The translations under genes and the position numbers were made by a program. 64,000 nt of DNA from Sphingomonas quercus. GTDB taxonomy: Bacteria; Pseudomonadota; Alphaproteobacteria; Sphingomonadales; Sphingomonadaceae. The notes beneath the pieces were generated by a model that was not told the DNA's origin, did no database searches, and saw only the letters and a program-made list of their open reading frames with translations. Below are positions 38,407-46,855 of this stretch, in pieces; position 1 is the first letter of the stretch; every line of letters begins with the position of its first letter. The DNA lies in assembly GCF_018863195.1 (NCBI RefSeq), contig NZ_JAHKRT010000004.1, positions 248,001 to 312,000 on the forward strand. Reading direction: 5' to 3'.

Positions 38407-39552
38407 TCAATTACCCTGGTTGCCAGTGGCGCCCTGCGCCGTGGGTGCGGCCGTGCCGGTCGCGTTCTCGGCCGGGGCGGGCGTCGCCATCTCGTTGCTG
38501 GCGGCGCCGGCCGTGTCTGCCGTGGGAGTGGAGGCGGGCTGGGCGGCGGTGGCGTCCGTGCTGCCCGTAGCGCCGCCGATGGTGCCGCCCTTGGCAGCGA
38601 CCCACTGGGCGAACTGCTCCTGGCTGACCACCTCGACCGCGATCGGCATATAGGCGTGGCGGGCGCCGCAGAGCTCGGAGCACTGGCCGTAATAGAGGCC
38701 CGGACGATCGACCTTGAACCAGGTCTCATTCAGCCGGCCGGGGACCGCGTCCATCTTGGTCCAGAAGGCCGGGACGGCGAAAGAGTGGATGACGTCGTCG
38801 GAGGTGACGATGAGCTTCACCACCGCGCCCACCGGCACCACCATGCGCTCGTCGACGCCGAGCATGCGCGGCTCGCCGCGTGCCTTGTCCTGATCGTCCT
38901 TCAGGATGTTGGAGACGATCTCGAAGTCGCCATTGTCCGGATACTGGTAGGACCAATACCATTGGTGGCCGATCACCTTCACCGTCAGGTCCGCCTTGGG
39001 CGGGGCATATTGCGCGGCGAGAAGCTTGATCGAGGGCACCGCGATCACCACCAGGATGAGCACCGGAACGAGCGTCCAGATCACCTCGATGACGGTGTTG
39101 TGCGACGTCCGCGACGGCACCGGGTTGGCGCCGCGGCGGAAGCGCGCGACGACCCACAGCAGCAGCGCCAGCACGAACAGGCAGATCACGGTGATGATCG
39201 GCATCAGCACGACGTCATGCATCCAGCGCGCGTCCTGCCCGATGGCGGTAACCTGGGGCTGGATGTGGATGCCGCCATCGGGCTGGCCGATGCCGGGGGT
39301 CGGCTTGAAGAATTGCGGCGTGGCGGGCGCGGCCGGCTTGGCGGCGGCTTCGCCACCCGCGGGCGCAGCGGCGCCGGCCGGAGCGGCGGCGGCGCCGGCG
39401 GCCGGGGGATTGATCGCGGCATCGCCAGGCGTCGGCGTGGTGGCGCCGGCGGCAGCGGCGGCCGCATGGGCGCCGGGGCTGGCCGAAGCGGGGAGCGCGG
39501 CGATCGTCATCGCCATCATGCCCGCCACAAGGATCGTCTTCAGATGCTTCAT
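38407..39552 (-). CDS. coxB: Cytochrome c oxidase subunit II (CuA)
   Basis: 381 residues, longer than most. The CuA site is DDVIHSFAVPAFW with His, and YGQCSELCGARHAYMPI holding two Cys, Glu, His and Met. Two membrane helices precede it (VVLMPIITVICLFVLALLLW; VIEVIWTLVPVLILVVIAVP). Two low-complexity Ala/Pro/Gly/Thr stretches flank the core: about residues 26-80 after the signal peptide, and a C-terminal tail of about 60 residues. These extensions explain the excess length and are not seen in textbook subunit II. Start ATG at 39552. Confidence 0.97.
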   Translation of the reverse strand: MKHLKTILVAGMMAMTIAALPASASPGAHAAAAAAGATTPTPGDAAINPPAAGAAAAPAGAAAPAGGEAAAKPAAPATPQFFKPTPGIGQPDGGIHIQPQVTAIGQDARWMHDVVLMPIITVICLFVLALLLWVVARFRRGANPVPSRTSHNTVIEVIWTLVPVLILVVIAVPSIKLLAAQYAPPKADLTVKVIGHQWYWSYQYPDNGDFEIVSNILKDDQDKARGEPRMLGVDERMVVPVGAVVKLIVTSDDVIHSFAVPAFWTKMDAVPGRLNETWFKVDRPGLYYGQCSELCGARHAYMPIAVEVVSQEQFAQWVAAKGGTIGGATGSTDATAAQPASTPTADTAGAASNEMATPAPAENATGTAAPTAQGATGNQGN

Positions 39553-39618
39553 CTTACCCCCGTCGGCGCCGCTTGCGGGAACGTTGGAATCGGTGCGCCG
39601 TGTTTGAGCTTGGTCAAC

Positions 39619-39647
39619 CCTATAGGCAGATGATTCCCGCGTCTCAA
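39619..39647 (-). promoter_or_regulatory. Probable sigma70-type promoter of the coxB-ctaD unit
   Basis: On the minus strand, TTGAGA (39647-39642) and TATAGG (39624-39619) are separated by exactly 17 bases. The predicted start of transcription is about 60 bases upstream of the coxB ATG. The motif match is good for a high-GC genome. Confidence 0.5.
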
Positions 39648-39737
39648 GCGGGCCAATGCCTATAAAATCGCGCGGTTGTGAGGTCGCGGCCGCGCGCCTA
39701 TCAGGTGGCCGCCGGGCTGGCAATCGGGGTTGCTGAA

Positions 39738-40322
39738 ATGACCAATGAGGAAGTGCTGGACGAATTCCGCGCCGCGGGCGCGTTGCTGGAGGGGCATTTC
39801 ATCCTGTCCTCGGGCCTGCGCAGCGCCGCCTATCTGCAGTGCGCGCGCGTGCTGATGGATACCAGGCGGGCCGAGCGGCTGGCGACGGCGCTTGTCGCCA
39901 GACTGCCCGAGGCGGTGCGCGCGCGGGTGACGGCGGTGGTCGCGCCGGCGATGGGCGGGGTGATCATCGGCCATGAGGTGGCCCGCGCGCTCGGCGCGCG
40001 CTCCCTGTTCGTCGAGCGGCCGTCCGGCACGTTCGAGCTGAGGCGCGGCTTCGCGCTGGCGCCGGGCGAAGCCGTGCTGATGGTCGAGGATGTCGTTACC
40101 ACCGGCCTGTCCTCGCGCGAGGCGATCGCTGCGATCGGCGCCGCTGGCGGCGAGGTGATCGCCGCGGCCTGCCTGGTCGATCGCTCCGACGGCAAGGCCG
40201 ATGTCGGCGTGCCGCTGACCTCGCTCACCCGACTCGCCGTGCCGACCTACCCGCCCGACGCGCTGCCGCCGGAGCTGGCGGCGATTCCCGCCGTGAAGCC
40301 GGGCAGCCGGGCCGCGGCATGA
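39738..40322 (+). CDS. pyrE: Orotate phosphoribosyltransferase
   Basis: 194 residues. It makes orotidine monophosphate from orotate and PRPP in pyrimidine synthesis. The PRPP-binding loop is [16 protein letters not shown], and [19 protein letters not shown] near the N-terminus is a family block. ATG at 39738 chosen: the longer frame starting at 39678 lacks similarity. The stop overlaps the pdxJ ATG, starting a chain of 4-base overlaps through lepB. Confidence 0.95.
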   Translation: MTNEEVLDEFRAAGALLEGHFILSSGLRSAAYLQCARVLMDTRRAERLATALVARLPEAVRARVTAVVAPAMGGVIIGHEVARALGARSLFVERPSGTFELRRGFALAPGEAVLMVEDVVTTGLSSREAIAAIGAAGGEVIAAACLVDRSDGKADVGVPLTSLTRLAVPTYPPDALPPELAAIPAVKPGSRAAA

Positions 40323-41047
40323 GCGCCGGCCTGCGCCTCGGCGTGAACATCGATCATGTCGCCACCGTGCGCAACGCGCGCGGCGGCGCCTATCCCGATC
40401 CGGTGCGTGCCGCGCTGCTCGCCGCGGCGAATGGCGCGGACGGCATCACCGCCCATCTCCGCGAGGATCGCCGCCACATCACCGACGGCGACATCGACCG
40501 GTTGACGACCGAGCTGACCGTGCCGCTGAACCTGGAGATGGCGGCGACCGACGAAATGCTGGCGATCGCGCTCAGCCACCGGCCGCACGCCGCCTGCATC
40601 GTGCCCGAGAAGCGCGAGGAGCGCACCACCGAGGGCGGGCTCGACGCCGCCGGCCAATATGAGCATCTCGCCCCGCTCGTCGCGGCGTTGAGCGGAGCCG
40701 GCATCCGCGTGTCGCTGTTCATAGAGCCAGATCCGCGCCAGATCGAGGCGGCGATGCGCCTCGGCGCACCGGTGGTCGAGCTGCACACCGGCCGCTATGC
40801 CGAACTGGACGGCGCGGGCCGCGCCGCCGAGCTGCGCCGACTGTCCGACGCCGCCGCGCTCGCCGCCAGGAACGGCATCGAGGTCCATGCCGGCCACGGC
40901 CTCACCTATGAGAATGTCGCGCCGATCGCGGCGATCCCGCAGGTGCGCGAACTCAATATCGGCCATTTCCTGATCGGCGAGGCGGTGTTCGTCGGGCTGG
41001 CTGAGAGCGTCCGGCAGATGCGCGCGCTGATGGACGCGGCGCGTTGA
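40319..41047 (+). CDS. pdxJ: Pyridoxine 5'-phosphate synthase
   Basis: 242 residues. It condenses 1-deoxyxylulose 5-phosphate with aminoacetone phosphate to pyridoxine phosphate. Family blocks [46 protein letters not shown] and [12 protein letters not shown] are complete. It lies in the conserved alphaproteobacterial order pdxJ-acpS-lepB. Starts within the pyrE stop (ATGA) and ends within the acpS TTG (TTGA). Confidence 0.98.
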   Translation: MSAGLRLGVNIDHVATVRNARGGAYPDPVRAALLAAANGADGITAHLREDRRHITDGDIDRLTTELTVPLNLEMAATDEMLAIALSHRPHAACIVPEKREERTTEGGLDAAGQYEHLAPLVAALSGAGIRVSLFIEPDPRQIEAAMRLGAPVVELHTGRYAELDGAGRAAELRRLSDAAALAARNGIEVHAGHGLTYENVAPIAAIPQVRELNIGHFLIGEAVFVGLAESVRQMRALMDAAR

Positions 41048-41460
41048 TCATCGGCCTCGGCTCCGACCTCTGCTCGATCGAGCGTATCCAGCAGTCGCTG
41101 GATCGCTTCGGCGAGCGATTCCTCGCGCGCGTGTTCACCGATGTCGAGCGCGCCCGTGCGGAGCGCCGTCCGTTCACCCGCGCCGGCACCTATGCCAAGC
41201 GATTCGCCGCCAAGGAGGCCTGTTCCAAGGCGCTCGGAACCGGCTTCAAGGCGGGCGTGTTCATGCGCGACATCGGAGTCGTGAACCTGCCCTCCGGCGC
41301 GCCGACGCTGGCGCTGACCGGGGGGGCACGGCAAAGGCTTGACGCGCTGATCCCGGAGGGCCACGCCGCCCACATTCATCTCACCATGACTGACGATCAC
41401 CCCTGGGCGCAGGCCTTCGTCGTGATCGAGGCCCGCCCCATCCAAGGACAGAGATTTTGA
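41044..41460 (+). CDS. acpS: Holo-[acyl-carrier-protein] synthase
   Basis: 138 residues. It transfers 4'-phosphopantetheine to ACP. The metal/CoA motifs are [14 protein letters not shown] (Asp8) and [18 protein letters not shown] (Glu). It begins at a TTG that overlaps the pdxJ TGA, which suggests low or coupled translation, and it ends in a TTGA overlap with lepB. Confidence 0.95.
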   Translation: MIIGLGSDLCSIERIQQSLDRFGERFLARVFTDVERARAERRPFTRAGTYAKRFAAKEACSKALGTGFKAGVFMRDIGVVNLPSGAPTLALTGGARQRLDALIPEGHAAHIHLTMTDDHPWAQAFVVIEARPIQGQRF

Positions 41461-42353
41461 ACGACCCGCAGCCTCCCGTGGCGACATCGCAGACGACGCA
41501 AAGCCCGGCCGCGCGCAAGGGCACAGACTGGTGGGCCGAGATCAAGGGCATATTGTGGCTGGTGGTGGCCGTGCTCGCCTTCCACAGCCTGATCGCCAAG
41601 CCTTTCTACATCCCGTCCGAATCGATGATGCCGACGCTGCTCAAGGGCGACCGGCTGGTTGTCACCAAATTCCCGTTCGGCTGGTCCTGGGTGTCGCCGA
41701 GCTTCCATGTGCTGCCGCCGATCAAGGGCCGCATCTTCGGCCATATGCCCGAGCGCGGCGACATCGTTATCGTGACCCCGCCCGGCCAGTCTTCCGACTA
41801 TATCAAGCGCGTCATCGGTCTCCCGGGCGACACGGTGGAGATGCGCGGCGGCCAGCTCTATCTGAACGGCAAGCCGGTGAAGCGGGTGCTCGCCCAGCCG
41901 GCGATGATCCCGGTCGACGCCAACATACCTTGCGATGAAGGCCCGCAGGCCGGCCATCAGGTCACCGGCAAGGACGGCAAGCTCTATTGCCAGCTGACCG
42001 TGTTCCGCGAGACGCTGCCCAACGGCCGCAGCTACGACACCATCGATTTCGGCTACATGCCGCAGGGCGACGATTACGGCCCGATCACGGTGCCGGCCGA
42101 CCATGTCTTCCTGATGGGCGACAATCGCGATCAGTCGGCGGACAGCCGCTTCCCGCTCGTCGCGCTCGGCCTGGGCGGGCCGGTGCCGTTCGAGAATGTC
42201 GGCGGGCGCGCCGAGTTCATCACCTTCTCGCTCGACGGCACCTCGCAAATCTGGAACCCGGTCAGCTGGATCACGGCGCTGCGCTCCGGCCGGGCCGGCA
42301 CCAGCCTCCACCCGTCCCGCGATCCCACCGTGGCGGCGCAGCCGGCACGATGA
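41457..42353 (+). CDS. lepB: Signal peptidase I
   Basis: 298 residues. One N-terminal membrane anchor ([23 protein letters not shown]) precedes the nucleophile region [12 protein letters not shown] (Ser) and the general-base Lys in [26 protein letters not shown] is the conserved box E. It cleaves secretory signal peptides at the outer face of the membrane. Starts with TTG overlapping the acpS stop, a second unusual TTG in this operon. In most relatives rnc and era follow; here a permease does. Confidence 0.96.
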   Translation: MNDPQPPVATSQTTQSPAARKGTDWWAEIKGILWLVVAVLAFHSLIAKPFYIPSESMMPTLLKGDRLVVTKFPFGWSWVSPSFHVLPPIKGRIFGHMPERGDIVIVTPPGQSSDYIKRVIGLPGDTVEMRGGQLYLNGKPVKRVLAQPAMIPVDANIPCDEGPQAGHQVTGKDGKLYCQLTVFRETLPNGRSYDTIDFGYMPQGDDYGPITVPADHVFLMGDNRDQSADSRFPLVALGLGGPVPFENVGGRAEFITFSLDGTSQIWNPVSWITALRSGRAGTSLHPSRDPTVAAQPAR

Positions 42354-43411
42354 GCGTGAAGCGGCCAGGCGAGAAGGTCGGGCCGACCGAGGTTCAGGAT
42401 CCTCTGGTCCGGGACGAGATCAAGCGCGCGGCGGTGTGGCTGGGGCTCGCCACCACGATCGTGCTGATATGGTTTCTCGCCCAGCCGATCCTGCTGATCG
42501 TCGGCGGGCTGGTGTTCGCGACGATGCTCGACGGCGGCACCCGGCTGCTCGGCCGCGCGCTGCCGGTCGCGCGCGGCTGGCGGCTGGCGATCGTCGCCAT
42601 CGGCGCGCTCGCGTTCATCGCCGGCGCCTTCTGGATGACCGGCCTCGAGCTGGTCAACCAGTTCGAGGCGCTGAAGACGGTGGTTCAGGGCCAGCTGGAG
42701 CAGATGGGCCGCTGGGCGGGCTCGCTCGGGCTGGTGCCGGCGGGCGGCGGCGCCGAGGCGATCTCCCGCCAGCTGATGGGCTCGTTGGGCCAGCTCACCA
42801 ACGCCGTCGGCACCGCCCTGGGCGCGATCTCAAGCCTGGCGATGATCGTCGTGCTTGGCCTGTTCATCGCCGTGGAGCCGCGGCTCTACGAGCGCGGGCT
42901 CGCCTGGATGGTGCCGCTGGCCAACCGCCAGCGTTTCTATCGCACCATCGACGAAATGGCCTTCACGCTGCGCCGGCTGATGGCCGGGCGCCTGCTCGGC
43001 ATGGCGTTCGAGGGCGTGTTCATGTGGGTCGCGCTCAGCTTCATCGGCGTGCCGATGGCGCTGGCGCTCGGCTTCCTCACCGGCATCCTTGCCTTCCTGC
43101 CCAATATCGGGGCGATCGTGTCGGGCGTGCTGGTGGTGCTGGTCGGCTTTTCAGCCGGCACCGATACCGGGCTGTGGGCGATCGGCGCCTATCTCGCGGT
43201 GCAGATTTTCGACGGTTATATCGTCGTGCCGACGGTGGCGCGGCGCTCGGTCGATCTCGCCCCGGCGCTGGTGCTGGGCGCGCAGCTGCTGTTCGGCGCG
43301 CTGTTCGGCATATTGGGGCTGGCGCTCGCCGACCCGATCGTGGCGATGATCAAGGTCGCGCTGGAGCGCCGCTCGGCCGCGCTGGCTGCAGACGGGGCGG
43401 GAGAGGCCTGA
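42350..43411 (+). CDS. AI-2E family (PerM/YdiK-like) membrane permease
   Basis: 353 residues, about eight membrane helices. The family motif LGFLTGILAFLPNIGAIVSG is clear, as is the C-terminal LQLLFGALFGILGLALADPI-like helix (QLLFGALFGILGLALAD). Proteins of this family export small molecules or Na+; the AI-2 name is historic and the substrate here is unknown. The ATG overlaps the lepB stop by 4 bases, where rnc-era would be expected, so it has been joined to the operon. Confidence 0.88.
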   Translation: MSVKRPGEKVGPTEVQDPLVRDEIKRAAVWLGLATTIVLIWFLAQPILLIVGGLVFATMLDGGTRLLGRALPVARGWRLAIVAIGALAFIAGAFWMTGLELVNQFEALKTVVQGQLEQMGRWAGSLGLVPAGGGAEAISRQLMGSLGQLTNAVGTALGAISSLAMIVVLGLFIAVEPRLYERGLAWMVPLANRQRFYRTIDEMAFTLRRLMAGRLLGMAFEGVFMWVALSFIGVPMALALGFLTGILAFLPNIGAIVSGVLVVLVGFSAGTDTGLWAIGAYLAVQIFDGYIVVPTVARRSVDLAPALVLGAQLLFGALFGILGLALADPIVAMIKVALERRSAALAADGAGEA

Positions 43412-43427
43412 CCGGCCTCTCCGCGGA

Positions 43428-44018
43428 TCACATCCCGCCTGGCGCGCCGCCGCCGGGCATGCCGCCCATCGCGCCGGCCGGCACCACGCCGAGCAGCGTC
43501 ACGTCGAAGACCAGCACGGAATTGCCGGGGATCGCCACCTGGCCGGTGCGCGGATCGGGAATGTCGCGCTCGCCATAGCCGAGCTCCGGCTTGATCCACA
43601 CGCGATACTTGCCGCCCGGCTGCATCACCTGCAGCGCCTCGGAGAAGCCGGGGATCATCTGCCCGACCGGCATCGGCGCCGGGCCGCCGCCATGCTCGGC
43701 GGTGCTGTCGAAGGTCTTGCCGGTGGCGGCGAGACGCCCCTCATATTCGACCAGCGCGGTATCCATCGCCGTCGGCCTGGCGCCCTTGCCCGGCTCCAGC
43801 ACCTTGTACTGGAGGCCCGACGGCGTGGTGATCACGCCCGGCTTGCCGGCGTTCGCGGTGAGGATCTCGGCCGGCGTCATCGCCGCCATCACCGCGCCGC
43901 GCGTGCCGGCCCAGGCCAGCCCGGTCCCGATCAGCACCAGCGCCGCGACGCCCACCCACAGCCTGGTGATCGAGCCCGCGCGGATTGGACGGAGGGGAAC
44001 GGCGGTAACGTCGGACAT
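43428..44018 (-). CDS. FKBP-type peptidyl-prolyl cis-trans isomerase, membrane-anchored
   Basis: 196 residues. An N-terminal helix (ITRLWVGVAALVLIGTGLAWAG) anchors it facing the periplasm. The FKBP domain spans about 63-180: VITTPSGLQYKVLEPGKG, TFDSTAEHGGG, PVGQMIPGFSEALQVM, GGKYRVWIKPELGYGER and SVLVFDVTLLGV. It ends in a Gly/Met/Pro-rich tail. Likely an envelope folding factor. Convergent with the AI-2E permease gene, with a 16-base gap. Confidence 0.92.
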   Translation of the reverse strand: MSDVTAVPLRPIRAGSITRLWVGVAALVLIGTGLAWAGTRGAVMAAMTPAEILTANAGKPGVITTPSGLQYKVLEPGKGARPTAMDTALVEYEGRLAATGKTFDSTAEHGGGPAPMPVGQMIPGFSEALQVMQPGGKYRVWIKPELGYGERDIPDPRTGQVAIPGNSVLVFDVTLLGVVPAGAMGGMPGGGAPGGM

Positions 44019-44124
44019 GGGGCTCTCGCTCTCTGCTTCGCGCCGGTCCCTAGCGCGGATGCGCCGGCAAAGCCAAGCGCCGGCTTTACGCTTCCCCTCG
44101 CGCGAGGCTTCTGACAAAGGGCGC

Positions 44125-44170
44125 CCCTGCCGGGCCGAAGCGTTTTCCCCCGGCGAATCAACCGGCAGGG
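44125..44170 (+). promoter_or_regulatory. Leader hairpin at the ribosome-binding site of mgtE
   Basis: CCCTGCCGG (44125-44133) pairs perfectly, 9 bp, with CCGGCAGGG (44162-44170). A 4-bp inner pair, GCCG (44134-44137) with CGGC (44151-44154), shortens the loop. The 3' arm ends in AGGG, the first half of the AGGGAGAGG ribosome site of mgtE (ATG 44179). Folding would therefore hide the ribosome site, a simple on/off switch. Whether Mg2+ controls it is unknown. Confidence 0.45.
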
Positions 44171-44178
44171 AGAGGGCG

Positions 44179-45615
44179 ATGGGCGAGACCGATCCGGACA
44201 GCCATCCCCTTGGCGACGCCGCCACCGCCGCGTTCGACGCGCCCGCGCCCGAGGCCAGCCACGACGAGGATGATCGGCTTACCCCGGGCTTCGTCGACGC
44301 CGTCATCGAGCGCGTCGAGGCCGGCGATGTCGAGGGCGCGCGCGCGCTGGTCGACCCGCTGCATCCCGCCGACATCGCCGATCTGTTCGAGCTGGCGCCG
44401 AGCACGGCGCGCCGCGCGCTCGCCGAGGCGATGGCCGACCGACTCGACGGCGAGGTGCTCGCCGAGATGAACGACTGGGTGCGCGACGAGCTGATCGGCG
44501 AACTCAACGCCAATCAGGTCGCCGAGCTCGCCGGCCAGCTCGACACCGATGACGCGGTGGCGATCATCGCCGACATGGAGGAGGACGATCAGCGCGCCGT
44601 GCTGCGCGCGCTCGATCCCGACGATCGCGCCGCCATCGAGGAAGCGCTCTCCTACCCCGAGGAATCCGCCGGCCGCCTGATGCAGCGCGAGCTGATCGCC
44701 GTGCCCGAGCATTGGACGGTCGGCCAGATCATTCAGTATCTGCGCGACAATCCCGATCTCGCCACGGATTTCTGGGAAATCTTCGTCGTCGATCACGCCC
44801 ATCATCCGATCGGCACCTGCAAGCTGTCCTGGGTGCTGCGCACGCCGCGCGACATCGCCATCTCCGATGTCATGCAGCGCGAGCAGACGCTGATCCCGGT
44901 CGACATGGATCAGGAGGAAGTGGCGCTCCGCTTCCAGAAATACGCGCTGATCTCCGCCGCGGTGGTCGATCCGGCGGGGCGGCTGGTCGGCGTGATCACC
45001 GTCGACGACATCGTCCACATCATCCAGGAAGAGGCCAGCGAGGACATTCTGCGCATGTCCGGCGCCGGCGACGGCGATATCAACGAGCCGGTCGTCGACA
45101 GCTATAAGAGCCGGGTGCGGTGGCTGCTCGCCAACCTGCTTACCGCGCTCGTCGCCTCGTCCGTCATCGCCCTGTTCGAGGGCACTATCGCGCGGATGGT
45201 GGCGCTGGCGACGCTGATGCCGATCGTCGCCGGCGTCGGCGGCAATGCCGGCACCCAGACGATGGCGGTGGCGGTGCGCGCCATCGCCACCAACCAGCTC
45301 ACCCAATCGAACACCCTGCGCACCATCGTCCGCGAAATCCGGGTCGCCTTGCTCAACGGCGCGACGGTGGCGGCGGTGATCGGCGTCGGCGTGACCATCG
45401 TGTTCCACAACCCGACGCTGGGCATGGTCATCGCCGCGGCGATGATGACCAACATCTTCATCGCCGGGCTCGCCGGCGTGCTGCTGCCGGTGACGCTCGA
45501 CCGCTTCGGCGCGGACCCGGCCGTCGCCTCCTCGGTGTTCGTGACGATGACCACCGATTCAATGGGCTTTCTGGCCTTCCTCGGCCTCGCCACCCTGTCG
45601 GGGCTGACCGGGTGA
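44179..45615 (+). CDS. mgtE: Magnesium transporter MgtE
   Basis: 478 residues. The cytoplasmic half has an MgtE N domain (residues about 35-165, LHPADIADLFELAP, ANQVAELAGQLDTDDAVAII) and paired CBS domains (about 165-300, DVMQREQTLIPVDMDQ, LVGVITVDDIVHII). The membrane half (about 315-478) has five helices with GNAGTQTMAVAVRAIAT, the ion-pathway motif. Mg2+ binding in the N/CBS part closes the channel. ATG at 44179 with AGGGAGAGG. Stop overlaps the DUF1489 GTG. Confidence 0.95.
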   Translation: MGETDPDSHPLGDAATAAFDAPAPEASHDEDDRLTPGFVDAVIERVEAGDVEGARALVDPLHPADIADLFELAPSTARRALAEAMADRLDGEVLAEMNDWVRDELIGELNANQVAELAGQLDTDDAVAIIADMEEDDQRAVLRALDPDDRAAIEEALSYPEESAGRLMQRELIAVPEHWTVGQIIQYLRDNPDLATDFWEIFVVDHAHHPIGTCKLSWVLRTPRDIAISDVMQREQTLIPVDMDQEEVALRFQKYALISAAVVDPAGRLVGVITVDDIVHIIQEEASEDILRMSGAGDGDINEPVVDSYKSRVRWLLANLLTALVASSVIALFEGTIARMVALATLMPIVAGVGGNAGTQTMAVAVRAIATNQLTQSNTLRTIVREIRVALLNGATVAAVIGVGVTIVFHNPTLGMVIAAAMMTNIFIAGLAGVLLPVTLDRFGADPAVASSVFVTMTTDSMGFLAFLGLATLSGLTG

Positions 45616-46028
45616 GCGCGCTTCATCTGACAAAGGTCGCGGTCGGCGCCGATTCGATCGAGGCGCTGCGCAGCGCGCTCGGCGGCCGCGCCCGCGACGG
45701 CGAGACCTACATCACCACCCGCTACAAGCCGACCCGCGCCGAGACGCTGGTCGGCGGCTCGCTCTTCTGGATCATCAGGCACCGGCTGATCGCGCGCGCC
45801 GAGATCCTCGGTTTCGCCGAGGGCAAGAATGGGGAAGGCCGGCCCTGCTGCGTGATCCGGCTGGCCAACGACATCGTCGCGGTGCGCGCCCAGCCGCGGC
45901 GGGCGCATCAGGGATGGCGCTATCTCGAGGACAAGGATGCGCCGCCCGACCTCGCCGGCGGCGACGCGGACATCGCCGCCCTGCCGCCGGAACTGGCCAG
46001 CGAGTTGTCGGGAATGGGGCTGATCTGA
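45612..46028 (+). CDS. DUF1489 family protein
   Basis: 138 residues, cytoplasmic, no signal or membrane helix. Recognisable DUF1489 features: LHLTKVAVGADSIEAL at the N-terminus, RPTRAETLVGGSLFWIIRHR-type block (TRAETLVGGSLFWI) and AHQGWRYLEDKDAPPDL near the C-terminus. Conserved in alphaproteobacteria, function unknown. The GTG overlaps the mgtE stop (GTGA), so its translation is coupled to the transporter. Confidence 0.85.
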   Translation: MSALHLTKVAVGADSIEALRSALGGRARDGETYITTRYKPTRAETLVGGSLFWIIRHRLIARAEILGFAEGKNGEGRPCCVIRLANDIVAVRAQPRRAHQGWRYLEDKDAPPDLAGGDADIAALPPELASELSGMGLI

Positions 46029-46060
46029 GCGCGCTGCCGCCGCTCATCCACCGCTTATTT

Positions 46061-46846
46061 CTACTCTGCCGTCCAGCCCCCGTCGACCGAGAGGTTGGCG
46101 CCGGTGATCTGGCTCGCCTCGTCGCGGCAGAGGAACAGGGCCAGCGCCGCGACCTGCTCCGGCGTCACGAACTGCTTGGTCGGCTGGCTGTCGAGCAGCA
46201 CGTCGTTGATCACCTGATCGCGGGTCAGGTTGCGCGCCGCCATGGTGTCGGGGATCTGCTTCTCGACCAGCGGCGTCCACACATAGCCGGGCGAGATGCA
46301 GTTGGCGGTGACGCCGAACGTCGCCAGCTCCAGCGCGATGGTCTTGGTGAAGCCGGCGATGCCGTGCTTGGCGGTGACATAGGCCGACTTGAACGGCGAG
46401 GCGACGAGCGAATGGGCGGAGGCCGTCTGGATGATACGGCCCCATTTTTTCCCCTTCATATGGGGCACCGCCAGCCGCGTCGTATGGAACGCGGCGTTGA
46501 GGTTGAGGGCGATGATCAGGTCCCATTTGTCGATCGGGAATTGCTCGACCGGCGCGACATGCTGGATGCCGGCATTGTTGATGAGGATGTCGACACCGCC
46601 GAGGGCGTCGGCGGCCTGCGCCATCATCGCCTCGATCTCCGCCACCTTGGTGAGATCATGGCCGCTGTAGATCGCCCGGCCTCCGCTGGTTGCCTCCAGG
46701 GCGGCGCGCTCGGTCTCGATGGCGACGGCGTCGCCGAAGCCGTTGATGACGAGGTTCGCGCCTTCGGCCGCCAGCGCCTTGGCATAGGCGAGGCCGATGC
46801 CGGAGGTGGAGCCGGTGACGAGTGCGGTCTTGCCTTTGAGGAACAT
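46061..46846 (-). CDS. 3-hydroxybutyrate dehydrogenase (SDR family)
   Basis: 261 residues. NAD motif TGSTSGIGLAYAKALA, NNAG block LINNAGIQHVAPVEQF, and the catalytic Ser-Tyr-Lys seen as QTASAHSL and SAYVTAKHGI. The C-terminal SQPTKQFVTPEQVAALALFLC and the FGDAVAIE region match 3-hydroxybutyrate dehydrogenases, which oxidise the product of polyhydroxybutyrate breakdown. It lies 9 bases downstream of a patatin gene, a pair frequently found in PHB-making alphaproteobacteria. Confidence 0.9.
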   Translation of the reverse strand: MFLKGKTALVTGSTSGIGLAYAKALAAEGANLVINGFGDAVAIETERAALEATSGGRAIYSGHDLTKVAEIEAMMAQAADALGGVDILINNAGIQHVAPVEQFPIDKWDLIIALNLNAAFHTTRLAVPHMKGKKWGRIIQTASAHSLVASPFKSAYVTAKHGIAGFTKTIALELATFGVTANCISPGYVWTPLVEKQIPDTMAARNLTRDQVINDVLLDSQPTKQFVTPEQVAALALFLCRDEASQITGANLSVDGGWTAE

Positions 46847-46855
46847 GGGAACTCC

